A program made the translations under genes and the position numbers. The notes under the pieces were generated by a model. The model worked only from the letters and a program-made list of their open reading frames with translations. It ran no database searches and was not told the origin of the DNA. A stretch of DNA of 64,000 bases, taken from positions 59,960-123,959 of the forward strand of contig JAPUDO010000011.1 of assembly GCA_027493055.1 (NCBI GenBank), written 5' to 3'. The stretch's first letter is position 1. Every line of letters begins with the position of its first letter. Origin of the DNA: Niabella sp. (GTDB lineage Bacteria > Bacteroidota > Bacteroidia > Chitinophagales > Chitinophagaceae). Shown piece after piece: positions 35,165-43,940 of the stretch.

Positions 35165-36349
35165 GTGTTTGGAGTTATCATTGCTATGGCGTACCTGTTG
35201 ATAAGGTGTGCGGACTATAATGAAAATAATACTGCTAGCCAGGCTTTGATAAATCTTGGTTATGTAGGGTCCCAATCCTGTGAAGGATGCCATAGCAATG
35301 TTTATAAAGAGCATATGTCTTCTGCACATTTTAACACATCAGGGCCTGTAAAAATTGATTCTATTAAAAATAACTGGAAGTTATACAACGGCGCTTATAA
35401 ATTCCCTGATGGGGATTGGGTGGAAAGCAGGTATACAAATGAAGGCGTATACCAGGTTGCGCATACCAGTATGGATAGTGTAAAACAAAAAGCTGATGTT
35501 TACTTTGGCTTTGGCAGGCATGCTCAGTCTTTTGCGCACTGGGAGGGTAATACCTTAGTACAATTACCTCTTACCTATTTTAATAATGCACAGGGATGGT
35601 ATAACAGTCCCGGTTACCCGGATAAGGTCTTTCTAAACAGGGTAATAACGTCCAGATGTTTGGAATGCCATACTTCTTATGCAAAAGTTACAGAACAAAA
35701 GGGGCTGGTTGAAAAATTCGATCCTGCATCTGTGATGTATGGTATAGACTGCGAAAAATGTCATGGCCCGGGGGCAGGGCATGTTGAATGGGCAAACAGG
35801 AGTAACAATGATTCATCGGACAAGCATATCATTAAGGCCGGGAATTTCTCCAGGCAACAAAGTATTGATCTGTGCGCTCTGTGCCATTCGGGCGTTATGA
35901 GCAATTTGAAACCTGCTTTTTCTTTTAAACCAGGAGATAAGCTATCTGAATTTTATGCCTATAATTTAGTAGCAACCAGCGTTGAAGATCTTGACGTTCA
36001 CGGAAATCAATATGGCTTGCTGAGCATGAGTAAGTGCTTTGAAAGAAGTGAAATGACATGCATTTCATGCCATAGTCCGCATAATGATGAAACGAATAAT
36101 ATAAAAGCGTTTTCTCAAAAATGTATGAGCTGTCACACACAACAGCATAATTTTTGCTCATTCAAAGGTGTTAATAAGGATATGTTGACCGGTAATTGTA
36201 TTAGCTGCCACATGCCGGAAAAAGAATCCAGGTCAATTGTCTTTAAAGAGCAGGGTACAGGAAAGGCATTGGCCGCTATCATGCGTACTCATGTAATAAA
36301 AATATATCCTGAAGAAGCAAAAAAAATGATTGCGTTTATAAAGCAATAA
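35165..36349 (+). CDS. Heptaheme c-type cytochrome lipoprotein-like
   Basis: A 394-residue protein with seven CXXCH heme-binding motifs, at Cys39 (CEGCH), 165 (CLECH), 196 (CEKCH), 237 (CALCH), 299 (CISCH), 320 (CMSCH) and 345 (CISCH). The arrangement recalls multiheme cytochromes of the c554 type. The N-terminus is a hydrophobic anchor ending AYLLIRC, possibly a lipidated Cys. The start is uncertain. GTG 35165 gives only a short n-region, while in-frame codons back to 35114 (with an ATA at 35126 but no ATG) would add a basic n-region. It sits between the LamG gene and the two GH30 genes, which is odd for an electron-transfer protein. Its redox partner is unknown. Confidence 0.88.
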   Translation: MFGVIIAMAYLLIRCADYNENNTASQALINLGYVGSQSCEGCHSNVYKEHMSSAHFNTSGPVKIDSIKNNWKLYNGAYKFPDGDWVESRYTNEGVYQVAHTSMDSVKQKADVYFGFGRHAQSFAHWEGNTLVQLPLTYFNNAQGWYNSPGYPDKVFLNRVITSRCLECHTSYAKVTEQKGLVEKFDPASVMYGIDCEKCHGPGAGHVEWANRSNNDSSDKHIIKAGNFSRQQSIDLCALCHSGVMSNLKPAFSFKPGDKLSEFYAYNLVATSVEDLDVHGNQYGLLSMSKCFERSEMTCISCHSPHNDETNNIKAFSQKCMSCHTQQHNFCSFKGVNKDMLTGNCISCHMPEKESRSIVFKEQGTGKALAAIMRTHVIKIYPEEAKKMIAFIKQ

Positions 36350-36354
36350 CAGGT

Positions 36355-37827
36355 ATGAACCGAATAAATAAAATTTTGCACATGAAATTTAATGTTGCTT
36401 ATTTCCTGGCATTAGTAGTGCTGGTTAGTCTCTCCGCCCAATGCAATAAAAACGGCAATGGCGGTGGCACTAACCCGCCACCCGGTCCGCCACCTGTAAC
36501 CTCAAATTACAATGCTGAGGTATGGCTTACTACCGGCAATCAATCTACGCTGTTTCAAAAACAGGCATCAGCGCTTGCCTTTTCCAGTGCATCCAATAGT
36601 TTCCCTATGATAGATGTGGATTCTGCACAAACGTTTCAAACTATTGATGGATTTGGATACACGTTTACGGGCAGCAGCGCCTATCTTATTCAAAAAATGG
36701 GTGCGTCAGAACGCAGCAATTTGCTGAAAGAACTATTTAGCAGTGATGGTATAGGCGTCAGCTACCTTAGGGTAAGCATGGGCGCTTCTGATCTGAGCCC
36801 GTCTGTATTTACTTATAACGATCTGCCCGCAGGCGAAACGGATACAGAGCTTGCAAAGTTCAGCCTCTCAAAAGACCTGGAAGATGTAATACCCTTACTG
36901 AAGCAGGTACTGGCTATCAACCCGTCTATAAAAATTTTAGCCACACCCTGGACAGCGCCCGTCTGGATGAAGACCAATAGCAGCGCTATCGGGGGCAGCC
37001 TGAAACCCGAATATTATGGCGTTTACGCAAAATATTTTGTAAAGTATATAGACGCTATGAAAGCAAACGGCATAACTATAGATGCCGTTACCATTCAGAA
37101 TGAGCCTGAGCATGGGGGTAATAATCCCAGTATGTTAATGACCGCAACAGAACAGGCCGGTTTTATAAAAACCAGCCTGGGGCCTGCTTTTAAAGCAGCC
37201 GGTATTTCAACCAAAATTATTACCTGGGATCATAATTGCGATAAACCCGGTTATCCGATCGCTATTTTAAATGACGCAGATGCCAGGCAATATGTTGACG
37301 GGTCGGCCTTTCATTTATATGCCGGGGACATCAGCGCTTTATCTACAGTGCATAATGCATATCCGGACAAGAACCTGTATTTCACAGAACAATGGACCTC
37401 CTCCACCGGTGATTTTGGGGGCGATCTGAAATGGCATTTGAAAAACGTTATTATCGGCTCTATGCGCAACTGGAGCAAAATAGCATTGGAGTGGAACCTG
37501 GCTAACGATCCTTCGTTTGGACCGCATACAGAAGGAGGGTGCACACAATGTAAAGGCGCTTTAACTATTAGTGGTTCTGCATATACAAAAAATGTAGCGT
37601 ACTATATTATTGCCCATGCATCAAAATGGGTTAGCCCGGGCTCGCAACGTATCAATAGCAGCCAGCATTCCATTGTACCAAACGTGGCTTTCAAAAGACC
37701 CGATGGTAAAAAGGTGCTGATTGTTTTAAATGATGGCAATAATCCTTTCAGCTTTAACATCAGGTTCAAAGGCGCATGGGCCACAGCCAATCTTGCAGCG
37801 GGGGCTGCAGGAACTTATATCTGGTAA
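36355..37827 (+). CDS. GH30 glycoside hydrolase (first)
   Basis: A 490-residue secreted hydrolase of family GH30 (clan GH-A). The N-terminus is lipoprotein-like (FLALVVLVSLSAQC), followed by a Pro/Gly linker. The catalytic acid/base is Glu250 in TIQNEPEHG and the nucleophile is Glu345 in YFTEQW. Other landmarks are TIDGFGYTFTGSSAYL and ATPWTAPVWMK. A C-terminal beta domain ends the protein. GH30 members include glucosylceramidases, beta-1,6-glucanases and others. The SusCD context favours a beta-glucan. It starts 5 bases after the cytochrome stop and is followed at 26 bases by a second GH30. Confidence 0.92.
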   Translation: MNRINKILHMKFNVAYFLALVVLVSLSAQCNKNGNGGGTNPPPGPPPVTSNYNAEVWLTTGNQSTLFQKQASALAFSSASNSFPMIDVDSAQTFQTIDGFGYTFTGSSAYLIQKMGASERSNLLKELFSSDGIGVSYLRVSMGASDLSPSVFTYNDLPAGETDTELAKFSLSKDLEDVIPLLKQVLAINPSIKILATPWTAPVWMKTNSSAIGGSLKPEYYGVYAKYFVKYIDAMKANGITIDAVTIQNEPEHGGNNPSMLMTATEQAGFIKTSLGPAFKAAGISTKIITWDHNCDKPGYPIAILNDADARQYVDGSAFHLYAGDISALSTVHNAYPDKNLYFTEQWTSSTGDFGGDLKWHLKNVIIGSMRNWSKIALEWNLANDPSFGPHTEGGCTQCKGALTISGSAYTKNVAYYIIAHASKWVSPGSQRINSSQHSIVPNVAFKRPDGKKVLIVLNDGNNPFSFNIRFKGAWATANLAAGAAGTYIW

Positions 37828-37853
37828 AATCACAAGCAATAAAAAATATACGA

Positions 37854-39329
37854 ATGAAAAAAATCCTGGGTCTAATATTTGCAGCGGCAGCCCTCTCCTG
37901 TAATCAGGGCGCTACCAACGAGAGTAAAGAAGGCCAAACAACAGCTTCTGGTAATATCTCATTAGACAATAAAAAGATCACGGTTTATACAACAGCCGAC
38001 AGTACGGATCTTCGTTTAAGTACATCTGATACAGCTTCGTTTACAGCAATGGGGCAACCTTTAGAGTCGCAGGTTTGTGTGTTTGTGGATCCGGATAAAA
38101 CCTTTCAAACCTTTGTGGGCATAGGCGCGGCCCTTACAGATGCTTCTGCCGAAACTTTTTATAAGCTGCCGGAAGAGGTGAGGCAGGAATTTCTTACCGC
38201 GCATTTTGATAAGGAAAAAGGAATAGGATATACCATCGGAAGAACAAATATTAACAGTTGCGACTTCAGCAGCGATACGTACACTTATGTAAAGGACAGT
38301 GATAAAGAGCTCGCCTCCTTTAATATTGATCATGACAGGAAGTATAAGCTGCCTTTTATTAAAGAAGCTATTAAAGCCGCAGGTGGTGCGCTCACGTTAT
38401 TTGCAAGCCCCTGGAGCCCGCCCGCATGGATGAAAGATAATAATAATATGCTTCAGGGAGGAAAGTTGAAGCCGGAGTTTTATGATAGCTGGGCATTATA
38501 CTACACTAAGTTCATTAAAGAATATGAAAAGGAACAGGTACCGGTATGGGGCATTTCGGTTCAGAATGAGCCAATGGCTACGCAAAAATGGGAAAGCTGT
38601 ATTTATACTGCAGAAGAGGAAGCCGGCTTTTTGAAGAACCATTTGGGACCCACCATGCAAAAAGAGGGATTGGGCGATAAAAAAATTATTGTATGGGATC
38701 ATAACAGGGATTTGATATATCAGCGTGCGCAAACTTATATGAAAGATCCTGATGTGGCCAAATACATTTGGGGTATAGGCTTTCACTGGTATGAAGACTG
38801 GAGCGGCGGAACGCCTATGTATGAAAACCTGAAACGTGTACAGGAAGCATTTCCTGACAAACATATCTTTTTTACAGAAGGCTGTGCAGAGAGCTTTAAT
38901 CCGGCCCGCTATAATGCCTGGGTATTAGGTGAGGAATATGGCCGGTCTATGATCAATGATTTCAACAACGGGATGGTGGGATTTACTGACTGGAACATTT
39001 TGCTGGATGAAACAGGCGGCCCCAACCATGTTCAGAATTTCTGCTTTGCACCGGTACATGCTGATACTAAAACCGGTAAGCTGATCTACACTAATGCGTA
39101 CTATTATATTGGTCATTTTTCAAAATTTATTAAACCTGGTGCAAAGAGAATAATAGCTTCGGCTACCCGCTGCCAGCTGCTGACAACCGCATTCAGAAAT
39201 GAGGATGGCAAGCTTATTGTGATAGTCATGAACCAGGGCAGCCAGCATACGCCCTATTTTTTATGGATAGATGGCAAAGCTGCTTCATTAACAGCCTTAC
39301 CTCATTCTATTCAGACAATTGTGATCTGA
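37854..39329 (+). CDS. GH30 glycoside hydrolase (second)
   Basis: A second GH30 enzyme, about 491 residues from ATG 37854 (MKKILGLIFAAAALSC, lipoprotein signal). The open frame extends upstream into the first GH30 gene, but that part is not protein-like. Acid/base Glu239 is in SVQNEPMATQKW and nucleophile Glu342 in FFTEGCAESF. ASPWSPPAWMKDNNNM and FHWYEDWSGG are typical of the glucosylceramidase / beta-1,6-glucanase-like members. The two GH30 proteins are clearly diverged from each other, so they probably cut different linkages or act at different stages. Confidence 0.92.
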   Translation: MKKILGLIFAAAALSCNQGATNESKEGQTTASGNISLDNKKITVYTTADSTDLRLSTSDTASFTAMGQPLESQVCVFVDPDKTFQTFVGIGAALTDASAETFYKLPEEVRQEFLTAHFDKEKGIGYTIGRTNINSCDFSSDTYTYVKDSDKELASFNIDHDRKYKLPFIKEAIKAAGGALTLFASPWSPPAWMKDNNNMLQGGKLKPEFYDSWALYYTKFIKEYEKEQVPVWGISVQNEPMATQKWESCIYTAEEEAGFLKNHLGPTMQKEGLGDKKIIVWDHNRDLIYQRAQTYMKDPDVAKYIWGIGFHWYEDWSGGTPMYENLKRVQEAFPDKHIFFTEGCAESFNPARYNAWVLGEEYGRSMINDFNNGMVGFTDWNILLDETGGPNHVQNFCFAPVHADTKTGKLIYTNAYYYIGHFSKFIKPGAKRIIASATRCQLLTTAFRNEDGKLIVIVMNQGSQHTPYFLWIDGKAASLTALPHSIQTIVI

Positions 39330-39590
39330 TGTAGCAGGCAGACTAAAGGATGTGGCGATGCAAAATCAATGATGTGAGGATAAGATTTTTATTGTCGTTT
39401 CGTAGTTCTGATAACTATCGGAAGAGAAATCTCAACGTGCAGTTGAATTGTATAACAGGCATTTCGTTGAGCCATCTCCCTCCGATCGATGTGACGACCC
39501 TTATTATATGTCATCGTATCATTGATTTTGCACCACAAATTTTTAATCCGGAACCACAATAACTTCTTCCTTTATATTGCTTAATGTGCT

Positions 39591-41279
39591 ATGCAAATAA
39601 AAAATAAAATAGCAGCTTTTGTATTTGTCTCATTATGGTTTATTTTCTCCTGTGGTAGTAAGGATGATACTATTACACCACCGGTAGAAACCCCGCATAA
39701 GCCTGCTTTAAAGAGTATTATTTTAAATGGAGCTGCGTTCAATACGGCCCTGTTGAATGTTCCTGTTACTCCGCAAATTAAAGTGAGCTTTACCCAGCCC
39801 ATAAAATCATCAACACTTAATGCTGTTATTTTAACTGATCATAACGGCACAAACATCGCTCATGCAGCTTCTTTATCCAACGGAGATTCAGTAATAACTA
39901 TTCAGCCGGCGGCCAGCCTCTCCTACCTTACAAAATACAACCTAACAGTTGGAACCACCTTGCAATCCGCTTCAGGCGGTAACCTTCAAACAGCAGTTAC
40001 CGGTACTTTTGTTACGCAGATCGATTCTTCCCGCAAGTTTCCCGCAATCAGCAATGAAGCATTGCTTGATACCGTTCAAAAACGAACCTTAAAATACTTC
40101 TGGGATTTTGCGCATCCTGTTTCCGGCCTGGCGCGTGAAGGTTCAAAGCATAGCAGCAATATAGTTACCAGCGGTGGCAGTGGTTTTGGTATCATGGCTT
40201 TGCTGGTTGCTACGCACCGGGGTTTTAAAACAAAAGCAGAAGTGCTGGACCGTTTACAAACTATTGTATCCTTTTTAAAAGATAAGGCACAAACCTTTCA
40301 TGGCGTTTACCCGCATTGGTTAGATGGCGCGTCAGGTGCTGTTATTCCCTTTAGCGCCAATGATAACGGGGCCGACCTGGTAGAAACTTCTTTTTTAATA
40401 CAGGGGTTGCTGTGCGCACGTCAGTATTTTAACGGTGCCGCTGCAGATGAGGTAAAGCTGCAGAATGATATTAATACAATAATTGACCGGGTTGAGTGGA
40501 GCTGGTTCCGGCAAAATGACCAGGAAGTTTTGTATTGGCATTGGAGTCCGGACAAAGCCTGGACTGCTAATTTAAAGATCCAGGGCTGGAATGAATGCCT
40601 GATCACGTATGTTTTAGCGGCGGCTTCAAAAAACTACAGTATCCCCAAAACAGTATATGACATGGGCTGGGCCCGGAATGGCGCTATGAAAAACGGCAAA
40701 ACATTTTATAACTATACGTTACCGCTGGGGCAGGATTATGGGGGGCCTTTGTTTTTCTCCCACTATTCATTTTTGGGCATTAATCCCAATGGGTTAAGCG
40801 ATGCTTATGCAAATTATGAAACACAAACCCGGAACCATACATTGATCAATTATAACTTCTGCAAAGCCAACCCTAACGGCTATTTTGGTTACAGCGATTC
40901 GGTTTGGGGATTAACAGCAAGCAATATTAAGGGTGGCTATACGGCAAGCTCGCCGGCCAATGACCGGGGATTTATAGCGCCAACAGCAGCTATCTCCTCC
41001 ATACCTTACACGCCCAATGAGTCTATGGCTGCTTTACAGTTTTATTATTATGTGCTGGGCGATAAGCTGTTTAAAGACTACGGTTTTGTTGACGCATTTA
41101 GTCTGGATGTAATAAAAAATAACGGAGCCTGGTTCGATGATGCGTTTTTAGCTATTGACCAGGGGCCGGTAATAGTAATGATTGAAAACCATCGCTCCCA
41201 ACTTTTGTGGAATTTACTTATGAGTTGTGATGAAATACAAAAAGGATTGAAGAAATTAGGGTTTGAAGGATTCCAATAG
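39591..41279 (+). CDS. GH144-like (glucoamylase family) hydrolase
   Basis: A 562-residue lipoprotein (AAFVFVSLWFIFSC) with an Ig-like domain at about 35-145 (NVPVTPQIKVSFTQPIKSST) and a C-terminal (alpha/alpha)6-barrel domain. Segments such as LKYFWDFAHPVSGLAREGSK, GGSGFGIMALLVATHRGF, GVYPHWLDGASGAVIPF, YWHWSPDKAWTANLKIQGWN and PNESMAALQFYYYVLGD match the group annotated as glucoamylase family. This group includes GH144 endo- and exo-beta-1,2-glucanases such as one from Chitinophaga. The beta-1,2-glucan specificity is an inference. A 261-base spacer separates it from the GH30 genes. Confidence 0.85.
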   Translation: MQIKNKIAAFVFVSLWFIFSCGSKDDTITPPVETPHKPALKSIILNGAAFNTALLNVPVTPQIKVSFTQPIKSSTLNAVILTDHNGTNIAHAASLSNGDSVITIQPAASLSYLTKYNLTVGTTLQSASGGNLQTAVTGTFVTQIDSSRKFPAISNEALLDTVQKRTLKYFWDFAHPVSGLAREGSKHSSNIVTSGGSGFGIMALLVATHRGFKTKAEVLDRLQTIVSFLKDKAQTFHGVYPHWLDGASGAVIPFSANDNGADLVETSFLIQGLLCARQYFNGAAADEVKLQNDINTIIDRVEWSWFRQNDQEVLYWHWSPDKAWTANLKIQGWNECLITYVLAAASKNYSIPKTVYDMGWARNGAMKNGKTFYNYTLPLGQDYGGPLFFSHYSFLGINPNGLSDAYANYETQTRNHTLINYNFCKANPNGYFGYSDSVWGLTASNIKGGYTASSPANDRGFIAPTAAISSIPYTPNESMAALQFYYYVLGDKLFKDYGFVDAFSLDVIKNNGAWFDDAFLAIDQGPVIVMIENHRSQLLWNLLMSCDEIQKGLKKLGFEGFQ

Positions 41280-41280
41280 C

Positions 41281-41500
41281 CTCCCCGATCGGGGGAGGTT
41301 GGAGTGGGCTGAGTGCCCCCGAAGTAAAAAGCAGCTTGTTGAAGCTGGGTTTTTCAGAATTCTGACCTATAGCCCTGTAAGGTATTGAACACAGAATCTT
41401 ATAGGCCTGGTGCCCAACATTTTCAGTTTAGAATAAATTAAGTATTGAATGGAATCGGAATATCCCCCTTTGGAGGGGGTGGCCGAAGGCCGGGGGAGGA
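41281..41500. repeat. Two GC-rich REP-like palindromes
   Basis: The first, CCTCCCC-GAT-CGGGGGAGG with the tail TTGGAGTGGGCT, is at 41281-41315. The second is at 41464-41500: CCCCC-TTTGG-AGGGGG, then TGGCCGAAGGCCGGGGGAGG. They match in layout the copies inside leuS and in the asd leader. Confidence 0.75.
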
Positions 41501-41507
41501 CCTGTCC

Positions 41508-41764
41508 AGGAGTGCATTCCAAATTGTCGCGGTCCGGAAGCTTATTTTGTGGACACAAATACTTACTAAAAAAAGCCGCAACCCTTCTTACTGCATTTCC
41601 CGCACCCTCACCCTATTGCGACTCAAACAGTTGGAGTCTCCGAGGACCCTCTTCTTGAGAAGAGGGTGGCAGGGGCTCAGAAAATTCGGAAGTTTTGCAA
41701 GGGTGAGGTAGACTATGAATTGATAAGGAGATTTTTTCTGTGCGACAATTTGGAATGCACTCCT
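41508..41764. mobile_element. MITE-like element with perfect 23-bp inverted ends
   Basis: The 23 bases at 41508-41530 (AGGAGTGCATTCC...) are the exact reverse complement of 41742-41764. The 211-base interior has no open frame of note but contains another REP-like palindrome (CCCTCTTC-TTGA-GAAGAGGG). No clear target-site duplication was seen at the outer borders. The structure is that of a miniature inverted-repeat element that would depend on a transposase encoded elsewhere. Confidence 0.7.
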
Positions 41765-41821
41765 TTATCTCTTATAAATCTTTACGTCAAAAAATATCCT
41801 CTATATTTGTTTTAGCGAGCC

Positions 41822-41851
41822 TTTTATTGGGCGGGTTCCCGGCCAATAAAA
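41822..41851. promoter_or_regulatory. Hairpin upstream of the module 2 sigma gene
   Basis: Perfect 9-bp stem TTTTATTGG (41822-41830) with CCAATAAAA (41843-41851) around a GC-rich loop. Followed by AAGAAC rather than U, so not a typical plus-strand terminator. A one-mismatch -7 box TATATTCG lies at 41907-41914, about 30 bases before the sigma-factor ATG. Confidence 0.45.
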
Positions 41852-41943
41852 AGAACAGGAGTAAACCCTATGGGTAGAAATAGTGTTATCCTGGTATACT
41901 TCGGGGTATATTCGCAGTAGCGATTGCTTAAGTGTTACATGAG

Positions 41944-42540
41944 ATGCTGGAAAATGGTCATCATAATGAAAAAGAATTGCTTACGCGCATTTCCATGGGC
42001 GACGAAGGAGCATTTGCTCAACTGGTACATATTTACGAACAGCTGGTCCGTTCTTTTATAAAAAAACATGTACAGCGCTCAGACTGGCTGGAAGAGATTG
42101 TTGATGATGTTTTCCTTCAATTATGGCAAAACCGTGCAGCGATCACCGGAATACAGGATTTTAACCGGTATTTATTTGTGCTTTGCAGGAATAAGGCCAT
42201 TAATGCTATGAAAAAAGAGCTCAGGGAAATAATTCGTAACAGAAACTGGTACCAGGATTACCAGGCCAGCCAGCCGGTTAGCCATCCTGATAAAGAAGTC
42301 CATCTTGCCCTGCTCGAAAATGCCGTTCAGACACTTTCGGAGCGCCAGCGCGAAGTGTGGGTAATGAGTAAGGTCAAAGGACTTACCTATGAACAAATAT
42401 CCAATACGCTGCATATAGGAAAAGAAACCGTGAAAAGCCATTTGCAGGCAGCCAATCACAGTATTAAAAGCCATGTATTAAAGCACGCAGGATCCCTGCT
42501 TTTAGCAGGCATGATCATTTCGGTATGTTGCGAAGGGTAA
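41944..42540 (+). CDS. ECF-type sigma factor of glycan module 2
   Basis: A sigma factor of about 198 residues from ATG 41944 (a GTG lies 12 bases earlier in frame). Region 2 (FAQLVHIYEQLVRSFIKKHV, EEIVDDVFLQLWQNRAAI) and region 4 (LSERQREVWVMSKVKGLTYE, NTLHIGKETVKSHLQAANHS) are complete. The C-terminus is unusually hydrophobic (HAGSLLLAGMIISVCC), a feature seen in some Bacteroidota ECF factors. It should respond to the FecR factor encoded 94 bases downstream and drive module 2. Confidence 0.92.
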   Translation: MLENGHHNEKELLTRISMGDEGAFAQLVHIYEQLVRSFIKKHVQRSDWLEEIVDDVFLQLWQNRAAITGIQDFNRYLFVLCRNKAINAMKKELREIIRNRNWYQDYQASQPVSHPDKEVHLALLENAVQTLSERQREVWVMSKVKGLTYEQISNTLHIGKETVKSHLQAANHSIKSHVLKHAGSLLLAGMIISVCCEG

Positions 42541-42634
42541 TAAAAATGGATCCAGAGCAAAAAAATCTTAAAAAAAATCAGCTGACCACTCCCCCTTTTC
42601 TTTTTTGGCGTTGTTCCTCTTATAAACGGGTAAA

Positions 42635-43834
42635 ATGGATTGTTTGCCGGAAGAGATTTCATTACTCTACAAAAAATGGTTGAGCGGCGCTGCCTCGGAA
42701 GAAGAACAGGAAGCGCTTCTTAAATGGCTCGAAACGCCTGGTATTGAAGAAATTTTATCTGCAGATATGTGGAATACCTGGGAAGAGCTGAGAGCTAAAC
42801 ATATCGGGGAGCAGGAAAGCGCAACAGAACCATTGCTGCCTGCAAAAGAAGCGCCAATTGTACCCATAGTAACAAAAAAATCCTCCAAAATAGTGTGGTT
42901 CAGAAGAGCTTTGGCAGGAGCTGCAGCCATACTCATTATTGTCACAGGCTATGTTTTTTTATTGCAGCCGGGGCAACCCGTAAATACGGTTAGTTCAGGA
43001 ACTGGCCCTGAAGAAGTTTCAAGCAGTAACGATATGTTACCGGGCCGGGCCGGGGCCATTCTTACATTAGGAGATAAAAGCACTTTAGTGCTCGATGCAA
43101 TGTCACAGGGTGTTGTTGCCCGTCAGCAGGATGTAGTAGTACGTTTAGAGCAGGAGCAGTTAAAATATTTGCAGGAAACAGATGTAAATACCCCGGTGGT
43201 TTACAATAAAATGACCACGCCCAAAGGACGCCGTTTCAGGGTGGTATTGGCCGATGGAACAAAAGTATGGCTCAATGCAGGAAGCTCTATCTCATACCCT
43301 GTACCGTTTGCAGGCACGGAGCGCAGGGTAGAAGTAAGTGGCGAAGCCTATTTTGATGTGGCGCCCAATAAGAAAAAACCATTCAGGGTAGTTTCAAAAA
43401 ATGCAGAAGTGGAAGTGCTGGGAACGCAGTTTAATTTTAGCGCTTACGAGGATCAGTCGTTTGTCAGCGCCACGCTACTGGAAGGTTCATTGCGGTTCAG
43501 CTCTGGTAAGGAGCAGGTGTTGCTGAAACCCGGCCAGCAGGCAGTAAAAAGTGATGAGATACAGGGTTTAAAGCTGGTAAAAAACATTGATTCGGTACAC
43601 GTAGCAGCCTGGAAGCGCGGAGTGTTTGATTTTAATAATGCATCACTTCAGGAGGTGCTGCGCGAGCTTTCCCGGTGGTATGATTTTGAGGTGGTGTACC
43701 AGGATGCCGCAGCTTCGGATATAGTATTTGGTGGTAGAATGGGGACCGATCTCAGCCTGTCGCAGGCATTAAAAGCCCTGCAGGTAATGGGAGTAAAATT
43801 CACTTTACAAAATAAAACGCTATATGTAAAATAA
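42635..43834 (+). CDS. FecR-family anti-sigma factor of glycan module 2
   Basis: A 399-residue FecR-type protein. It has a cytosolic N-terminal helix region (MDCLPEEISLLYKKWLSGAA), a transmembrane helix near residues 92-110 (ALAGAAAILIIVTGYVFLL), and the FecR domain (TPKGRRFRVVLADGTKVWLN, VEVSGEAYFDVAPNKKKPF, AEVEVLGTQFNFSAY). The C-terminal DUF4974-type segment reads FNNASLQEVLRELSRWYDFE. It is longer than its module 1 counterpart because of a larger periplasmic linker (about 112-190) containing LTLGDKSTLVLDAMSQG, a typical feature of this subgroup. Confidence 0.92.
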   Translation: MDCLPEEISLLYKKWLSGAASEEEQEALLKWLETPGIEEILSADMWNTWEELRAKHIGEQESATEPLLPAKEAPIVPIVTKKSSKIVWFRRALAGAAAILIIVTGYVFLLQPGQPVNTVSSGTGPEEVSSSNDMLPGRAGAILTLGDKSTLVLDAMSQGVVARQQDVVVRLEQEQLKYLQETDVNTPVVYNKMTTPKGRRFRVVLADGTKVWLNAGSSISYPVPFAGTERRVEVSGEAYFDVAPNKKKPFRVVSKNAEVEVLGTQFNFSAYEDQSFVSATLLEGSLRFSSGKEQVLLKPGQQAVKSDEIQGLKLVKNIDSVHVAAWKRGVFDFNNASLQEVLRELSRWYDFEVVYQDAAASDIVFGGRMGTDLSLSQALKALQVMGVKFTLQNKTLYVK

Positions 43835-43940
43835 AAGAGGTTTATAAAAACAAACCGCCATGCGGCCAGGCATGGCGGGAGATGTTTTAAATAAATAACA
43901 GTAAAAGCAATTATTCATTTATCCAAAACTTTTCAAAAGT

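Larger units (their letters stand above)
41280..41943. other. Gene-free spacer between the two glycan modules
   Basis: This 664-base stretch contains no supported gene. Two overlapping 69- and 88-codon open frames at 41445-41711 are translations of repeat DNA. It holds REP-like palindromes at 41281-41315 and 41462-41500, a 257-bp element with 23-bp inverted ends at 41508-41764, a third palindrome nested inside that element (about 41649-41680), and a hairpin at 41822-41851. It looks like an insertion hot spot. Confidence 0.7.

Noticed and set aside
39350-39562. 70-codon frame between the second GH30 and the GH144-like gene
   Set aside because: No signal peptide, domain or ribosome-start context; composition unlike coding DNA of this window.
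41445-41711. Overlapping 69- and 88-codon frames in the inter-module spacer
   Set aside because: They run through REP palindromes and the inverted-repeat element, and their sequences are translations of repeats.
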